From Mixophyes australis (taxonomy: Eukaryota; Chordata; Amphibia; Anura; Limnodynastidae), in the NCBI GenBank assembly GCA_036250195.1, contig JAVHZZ010000012.1, forward strand, positions 89,236,591-89,300,590: a stretch of DNA of 64,000 nucleotides, given 5' to 3'. The translations under genes were made by a program, and so were the position numbers. Shown in pieces: positions 56,630 to 64,000 of the stretch (within the stretch, counting starts at the first letter, position 1; every line of letters starts with the position of its first letter). Below the pieces are notes generated by a model, which had not been told where the DNA came from, ran no database searches, and was given only the letters and a program-made list of their open reading frames with translations.

Positions 56630-59600
56630 CATGAATCATGAATTGAATCATGAATCATGAATCGAATCATGAATCATAAATTGAATCATGAATCATGAAT
56701 CATGAATTGAATCCTAAATCATGAAATGAATCATGATTTGAGTCATGAATCATGAATCATAAATCGGATCATGAATCATGAATTGAATCATAAAACATGA
56801 ATCGAATCATGAATCATGAATCATGAAATGAATCATGAAATGAATCATGAATCATGAATTGAATCATGAATCAATTAACATGAATTGAATCATAAAACAT
56901 GAATCGAATCATGAATCATGAATTGAATCGTGAATCATGAATCGAATCATGAATCATGAATCGTGAATCATGAATCGAATCATGAATCATGAATCATGAA
57001 TTGAATCGTGAATTATGAATCGAATCATAAATTGAATCATGAATCGAATCATGAATCATGAATTGAATCTTGAGTCACGAATCGAATCATGAATAATGAA
57101 TTGAATCATGAATCATGAATTGAATCATAAATCATGAATCATGAATTGAATCATAAATTATGAATCAATACATGAATCATGAATCAATACATGAATCATG
57201 AATCAATACATGAATCATGAATTGAATCATGAATCATGAATTGAATCATGAATCATGAATCATGAATCATTAATTGAATCATGAATCATGAACTGAATCA
57301 TGAATCATGAATCATGAATTATGAAATGAATCATGAATCATGAATCAAATCATGAATCATGAATCATGAATCAAATCATGAATCATGAATCATGAATTGA
57401 ATCATGAATCATTAGTCGAATCATGAATCATGAATCATAAATTGAATAATGAATCATTAGTCGAATCATGAATCATGAATCATAAATTGAATCATGAATT
57501 GAATCATGAATCCTTAGTCGAATCATGAATCATGAATCGAATCATGAATCATAAATTGAATCATGAATCATGAATCATGAATCATGAATTGAATCATGAA
57601 TCATTAGTCGAATCATGAATCATGAATCATGAATCGAATCATGAATCATGAATCGAATCATGAATCGACTCATGAATCATGAATCATGAATTGAATCATG
57701 AATCTTGAATCACGAATCGAATCATGAATAATGAATTGAATGATGAATTGAATCATAAATCATGAATCATGAATTGAAGCATTAAATATGAGTCGAATCA
57801 TGAATCATAAATCATGAATTGAATCATGAATCTTGAATCACGAATCGAATCATGAATAATGAATTGAATGATGAATTGAATCATAAATCATGAATCATGA
57901 ATTGAATCATGAATTATGAATCAAATCATGAATCATGAATCATGAATTGAATCATGAATCATTAATCAAATCATGAATTAAATTGAATCATGATTCATTA
58001 ATCATGAATTGAATCATGAATCATGAATCATGAATCGAATCATGAATCATGAATTGAATCATGAAACATGAATCGAATCATGAAACATGAATCGAATCAT
58101 GAATCATGAATCGAATCATGAATCATGAATCGAATCATGAATCATGAATCGAATCATGAATCATGAATCGAATCATGAATCATGAATCATGAATCATTAA
58201 TTGAATAATGAATCATGAATTGAATCATGAATCATGAATCATAAATTGAATCATTAATCATGAACCATGAATTGAATAATGAATCATAAATTATGAAATG
58301 AATCATTTATCATGAATTAAATCATGAATCATGAATTAAATCATGAATCATGAATTAAATCATGAATCATGAATTGAATCATGAATCGACTCATGAATCA
58401 TGAGTCGAATCATGAATTGAATCATGAATCATGAATCGAATCATGAATCATAAATTGAATCATGAATCATGAATCATGAATTGAATCCTAAATCATGAAA
58501 TGAATCATGATTTGAGTCATGAATCATGAATCATAAATCGGATCATGAATCATGAATTGAATCATAAAACATGAATCGAATCATGAATCATGAATCATGA
58601 AATGAATCATGAAATGAATCATGAATCATGAATTGAATCATAAAACATGAATCGAATCATGAATCATGAATTGAATCGTGAATCATGAATCGAATCATGA
58701 ATCATGAATCGTGAATCATGAATCGAATCATGAATCATGAATCATGAATTGAATCGTGAATCATGAATCGAATCATAAATTGAATCATGAATCGAATCAT
58801 GAATCATGAATTGAATCTTGAGTCACGAATCGAATCATGAATAATGAATTGAATCATGAATCATGAATTGAATCATAAATCATGAATCATGAATTGAATC
58901 ATAAATTATGAATCAATACATGAATCATGAATCAATACATGAATCATGAATTGAATCATGAATCATGAATTGACTCATGAATCATGAATCATGAATCATG
59001 AATTGAATCATGAATCATGAATCATGAATCATTAATTGAATCATGAATCATGAATCGAATCATGAATCATGAATCGAATCATGAATCATGAATCATGAAT
59101 CATTAATTGAATAATGAATCATGAATTGAATCATGAATCATGAATTATGAAATGAATCATGAATCATAAATTGAATCATTAATCATGAACCATGAATTGA
59201 ATAATGAATCATAAATTATGAAATGAATCATGAATCATGAATTAAATCATGAATCATGAATTAAATCATGAATCATGAATTGAATCATGAATCGACTCAT
59301 GAATCATGAGTCGAATCATGAATTGAATCATGAATCATGAATCGAATCATGAATCATAAATTGAATCATGAATCATTAATCATGAATTGAATCCTAAATC
59401 ATGAAATGAATCATGATTTGAGTCATGAATCATGAATCATAAATCGGATCATGAATCATGAATTGAATCATAAAACATGAATCGAATCATGAATCATGAA
59501 TCATGAAATGAATCATGAAATGAATCATGAATCATGAATTGAATCATGAATCAATTAACATGAATTGAATCATAAAACATGAATCGAATCATGAATCATG

Positions 59601-62600
59601 AATTGAATCGTGAATCATGAATCGAATCATGAATCATGAATCGTGAATCATGAATCGAATCATGAATCATGAATCATGAATTGAATCGTGAATCATGAAT
59701 CGAATCATAAATTGAATCATGAATCGAATCATGAATCATGATTTGAATCTTGAGTCACGAATCGAATCATGAATAATGAATTGAATCATGAATCATGAAT
59801 TGAATCATAAATCATGAATCATGAATTGAATCATAAATTATGAATCAATACATGAATCATGAATCAATACATGAATCATGAATTGAATCATGAATCATGA
59901 ATTGAATCATGAATCATGAATCATGAATCATTAATTGAATCATGAATCATGAATCATGAAATGAATCATGAATTATGAAATGAATCATGAATCATGAATC
60001 AAATCATGAATCATGAATCATGAATTGAATCATGAATCATGAATCATGAATTGAATCATGAATCATTAGTCGAATCATGAATCATGAATCATAAATTGAA
60101 TAATGAATCATTAGTCGAATCATGAATCATGAATCATAAATTGAATCATGAATTGAATCATGAATCCTTAGTCGAATCATGAATCATGAATCGAATCATG
60201 AATCATGAATCATAAATTGAATCATGAATCATGAATCATGAATCATGAATTGAATCATGAATCATTAGTCGAATCATGAATCATGAATCATGAATCGAAT
60301 CATGAATCATGAATCGAATCATGAATCATAAATCGAATCATAAATCGAATCATGAATCATGAATCATGAATTGAATCCTAAATCATGAAATGAATCATGA
60401 TTTGAGTCATGAATCATGAATCATAAATCGGATCATGAATCATGAATTGAATCATAAAACATGAATCGAATCATGAATCATGAAATGAATCATGAAATGA
60501 ATCATGAATCATGAATTGAATCATGAATCAATGAACATGAATTAAATCATAAAACATGAATCAAATCATGAATCATGAATCATGAATTGAATCGTTAATC
60601 ATGAATCGAATCATAAATTGAATCATGAATCGAAACATGAATTATGAATCATTAATTAAATCATGAATCATGAATCATGAATAGAATCATGAATCATGAA
60701 TCGAATCATGAATCATAAATCATGAATGAATCATGAATCATAAATTCAATCATAAATTCAATCATGAATCATGAATTATGAATGAATCATGAATCATGAA
60801 TTGAATCTTGAGTCACGAATCGAATCATGAATAATGAATTGAATCATGAATCATGAATTGAATCATAAATCATTAATCATGAATAATGAATTGAATCATA
60901 AATTATGAATCAATACATGAATCATGAATCAATACATGAATCATGAATCATGAATTGAATCATGAATCATGAATTGAATCATGAATCATGAATCATAAAT
61001 CATTAATTGAATCATTAATCTTGAATCATTAATCATGAATTGAATCATGAATCATGGATCATTAATCATGAATTGAATCATGAATCATGAATCATTAATC
61101 ATGAATTGAATCATGAATCATGAATCATGAATCATGAATTGAATCATGAATCATTAGTCGAATCATGAATCATGAATCATGAATCGAATCATGAATCATG
61201 AATCGTAAATCGAATCATAAATCGAATCATGAATCATGAATCATGAATTGAATCCTAAATCATGAAATGAATCATGATTTGAGTCATGAATCATGAATCA
61301 TAAATCGGATCATGAATCATGAATTGAATCATAAAACATGAATCGAATCATGAATCATGAAATGAATCATGAAATGAATCATGAATCATGAATTGAATCA
61401 TAAAACATGAATCAAATCATGAATCATGAATCATGAATTGAATCGATAATCATGAATCGAATCATAAATTGAATCATGAATCGAAACATGAATTATGAAT
61501 CATTAATTAAATCATGAATCATGAATCATGAATAGAATCATGAATCATGAATCGAATCATGAATCATAAATCATGAATGAATCATGAATCATGAATTCAA
61601 TCATAAATTCAATCATGAATCATGAATTATGAATGAATCATGAATCATGAATTGAATCATAAATCATTAATCATGAATAATGAATTGAATCATAAATCAT
61701 GAATTGAATCATAAATCATTAATCATGAATAATGAATTGAATCATAAATTATGAATTGAATCATAAATCATTAATCATGAATAATGAATTGAATCATGAA
61801 TCATGAATTGAATCATAAATCATTAATCATGAATAATGAATTGAATCATAAATTATGAATCAATACATGAATCATGAATCAATACATGAATCATGAATCA
61901 TGAATTGAATCATGAATCATGAATTGAATCATGAATCATGAATCATAAATCATTAATTGAATCATTAATCATGAATTGAATCATGAATCATGAATCATTA
62001 ATCATGAATTGAATCATGAATCATATATCATTAATCATGAATTGAATCATTAATCATTAGTCGAATCATGAATCATGAATCATAAATCGAATCATGAATC
62101 ATTAGTCAAATCATGAATCATGAATCATAAATTGAATCATGAATTATTAATCGAATCATGAATCATGAATCGAATCATGAATCATGAATTGAATCATGAA
62201 TCATGAATTGAATCATGAATCACAAATCATGAATCACAAATCATGAATTGAATCATGAATTGAATCATGAATCATGAATTGAATCATGAATCACAAATCA
62301 TGAATCACAAATCATGAATTGAATCATGAATTGAATCATGAATCATGAATTGAATCATGAATCATGAATCATGAATTGAATCATGAATCATGAATTGAAT
62401 CATGAATCATGAATTGAATCATGAATCACAAATCATGAATCACAAATCATGAATTGAATCATGAATTGAATCATGAATCATGAATTGAATCATGAATCAT
62501 GAATCATGAATTGAATCATGAATCATGAATTGAATCATGAATAAAATAATGAATGATGAATTGAATCATGAATCATGAATTGAATCATGATTCGAATCAT

Positions 62601-64000
62601 GAATCACAAATCATGAATCACAAATCATGAATTGAATCATGAATCATGAATTGAATCATGAATCATGAATTGAATCATGAATCATGAATTTAATCATGAA
62701 TCATGAATTGAATCATGAATCAGAAATCATGAATCACAAATCATGAATTGAATCATGATTTGAGTCATGAATCATGAATTGAATCATGAATCATGAATCA
62801 TGAATTGAATCATGAATCATGAATTGAATCATGAATAAAATAATGAATGATGAATTGAATCATGAATCATGAATCATGAATCATGAATTGAATCATGAAT
62901 CATTAGTCGAATCATGAATCATGAATCATGAATCGAATCATGAATCATGAATCGAATCATGAATCATAAATCGAATCATAAATCGAATCATGAATCATGA
63001 ATCATGAATTGAATCCTAAATCATGAAATGAATCATGATTTGAGTCATGAATCATGAATCATAAATCGGATCATGAATCATGAATTGAATCATAAAACAT
63101 GAATCGAATCATGAATCATGAAATGAATCATGAAATGAATCATGAATCATGAATTGAATCATGAATCAATGAACATGAATTGAATCATAAAACATGAATC
63201 AAATCATGAATCATGAATCATGAATTGAATCGATAATCATGAATCGAATCATAAATTGAATCATGAATCGAAACATGAATTATGAATCATTAATTAAATC
63301 ATGAATCATGAATCATGAATAGAATCATGAATCATGAATCGAATCATGAATCATAAATCATGAATGAATCATGAATCATGAATTCAATCATAAATTCAAT
63401 CATGAATCATGAATTATGAATGAATCATGAATCATGAATTGAATCTTGAGTCACGAATCAAATCATGAATAATGAATTGAATCATGAATCATGAATTGAA
63501 TCATAAATCATTAATCATGAATAATGAATTGAATCATAAATTATGAATCAATACATGAATCATGAATCAATACATGAATCATGAATCATGAATTGAATCA
63601 TGAATCATGAATTGAATCATGAATCATGAATCATAAATCATTAATTGAATCATTAATCATGAATTGAATCATGAATCATGAATCATTAATCATGAATTGA
63701 ATCATGAATCATGAATCATTAATCATGAATTGAATCATGAATCATTAGTCGAATCATGAATCATGAATCATAAATCGAATCATGAATCATTAGTCAAATC
63801 ATGAATCATGAATCATAAATTGAATCATGAATTATTAATCGAATCATGAATCATGAATCGAATCATGAATTGAATCATGAATCATGAATTGAATCATGAA
63901 TCACAAATCATGAATCACAAATCATGAATTGAATCATGAATTGAATCATGAATCATGAATTGAATCATGAATCATGAATCATGAATTGAATCATGAATCA
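56630..64000 (+). repeat. Family A satellite block, right side (HOR about 0.88-0.98 kb)
   Basis: GATTTGAGTC following CCTAAAT/AAATG recurs at 56735, 58509, 59415, 60399, 61276 and 63037 (spacings 1,774, 906, 984, 877 and 1,761 bp). AATACATG recurs at 57167, 58915, 59847, 60912, 61862 and 63550. The unit is therefore about 0.88-1.0 kb, with the doubled spacings being copies that lack the marker. Two to three sub-variants alternate, for example AATCGTTAATC versus AATCGATAATC. A family C echo with GAAGCATTAAATATGAG (57776) and CATTTATC (58304) sits inside the block. TTAGTCG and paired AATCACA words are as at 1-2.66 kb. The array continues past the window end. Confidence 0.88.
62218..62460 (+). 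repeat. AATCACA-rich local repeats (71-bp step)
   Basis: Paired AATCACA + AATCATG dimers begin at 62218, 62289 and 62424. The first step is 71 bp and the next about 135 bp. The same paired motif occurs at about 1463, 2271 and 63899, so it is a family A signature that has been locally amplified here. Confidence 0.88.

Larger units (their letters stand above)
1..64000 (+). repeat. Satellite array of mixed 7-bp and 5-bp units filling the whole window
   Basis: Every stretch parses into head-to-tail units beginning AAT: a heptamer, consensus AATCATG, and a pentamer, mostly AATTG, AATCG, AATCA or AATTA. Frequent heptamer variants are AATCATA, AATCATT, AATTATG, AATAATG, AATCAAG, AATCACA, AATCACG, AATCTTG, AATCGTG and AAACATG. 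Rarer pentamers are AATGG, AAATG, AATAG, AATTT, AATCT, AACTG and AAGCG. Heptamers usually run one to five in a row before a pentamer, giving common composite periods of 12 bp (7+5) and 19 bp (7+7+5). Orientation never flips over 64 kb, and no foreign insertion interrupts the array. Pure heptamer has TGA every 21 bp in all frames of both strands, so I annotate no coding sequence. Such arrays are typical of eukaryotic heterochromatin. The array extends past both window ends. Confidence 0.98.

Noticed and set aside
1..64000. Short open reading frames in runs of 12-bp (7+5) units, which can read through in some frames
   Set aside because: Any heptamer run of about three units introduces TGA in each frame, and AATCATA units add TAA. 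Any open frames are short by-products of 12-bp periodicity, encode only tetrapeptide-like repeats, and shift frame with each unit indel between HOR copies. No start context, splice pattern or non-repeat coding sequence supports a gene.
1..64000. CRISPR array
   Set aside because: There are no unique spacers between constant repeats. All intervening sequence is the same 5/7-bp unit material, and there are no cas genes.
1..64000. Telomeric or interstitial telomeric repeat
   Set aside because: The heptamer AATCATG is not a TTAGGG-, TTTAGGG- or TTAGG-type repeat. It lacks G-runs, and the array has kilobase HOR structure.
1..64000. Centromeric satellite with CENP-B box
   Set aside because: I saw no word resembling the TTCG...CGGGA box, and no monomer of about 150-180 bp. 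A centromeric role is not excluded, but the sequence gives no support.
1..64000. GANTC sites as bacterial CcrM methylation sites, implying a bacterial origin
   Set aside because: GAATC occurs in nearly every unit simply because it is part of the satellite consensus. A 64-kb gene-free simple satellite is not a plausible bacterial sequence.
1..64000. AT-rich replication origin or iteron array
   Set aside because: Iteron arrays are short and flanked by a replication gene. Here the repeat is genome-scale, diverged and without any gene.

Overview
This window is one uninterrupted satellite-DNA array. From the first base to the last, the + strand is built from two short related units laid head to tail: a 7-bp unit (consensus AATCATG, equivalently TGAATCA) and a 5-bp unit (mainly AATTG, AATCG, AATCA or AATTA). 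I see no protein-coding gene, RNA gene, transposon, CRISPR array or unique-sequence island. Pure heptamer sequence has a TGA stop every 21 bp in every frame of both strands, so long reading frames cannot persist.

A 64-kb array of a simple but diverged AT-rich satellite (about 27-29% GC, judged from unit composition) points to a eukaryotic genome, probably constitutive heterochromatin (pericentromeric, subtelomeric, or sex- or B-chromosome). The sequence holds nothing that identifies the species. The main pentamers, AATCG, AATTG and AATCA, are a CpG and its two deamination products. This hints at a CpG-methylating genome but does not prove it.

Above the unit level, rare variant words recur in fixed order and reveal higher-order repeats (HORs). 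All block edges are approximate, to about 50-100 bp. (1) 1-2,660 is family A, HOR about 0.78-1.05 kb, marked by AATACATG pairs and TTAGTCG. (2) 2,660-5,213 is divergent sequence with weak order. (3) 5,214-5,308 is a clean 19-bp minisatellite. (4) 5,309-37,783 is family B, a mosaic of nested duplications. About 6.34-12.75 kb recurs at 16.1-21.7 kb. About 18.85-20.7 kb recurs at 23.45-25.3 and 34.57-36.4 kb. There is a 3,293-bp tandem duplication at 25.25-31.85 kb and a 2.48-kb one at 29.7-34.6 kb. (5) Small family-A-like islands sit at about 15.5-16.1 and 37.8-38.2 kb. (6) 38.2-56.6 kb is family C, with a 4.38-4.40-kb HOR (two copies, 40.17-48.95 kb) followed by units of about 1.7-1.85 kb. (7) 56.6-64 kb returns to family A (HOR about 0.88-0.98 kb). 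Its sequence from about 59.8 kb onward closely repeats the window's first 1.2 kb.

The most interesting properties are the two-length (5/7) unit system, the near-palindromic heptamer that lets either single strand fold on itself with one A-A (or T-T) mismatch per unit, the CpG-decay pattern among unit variants, and exchange junctions that can be located within a few tens of bases. Homogenisation by unequal exchange is inference. The repeat periods are read directly from marker spacing.
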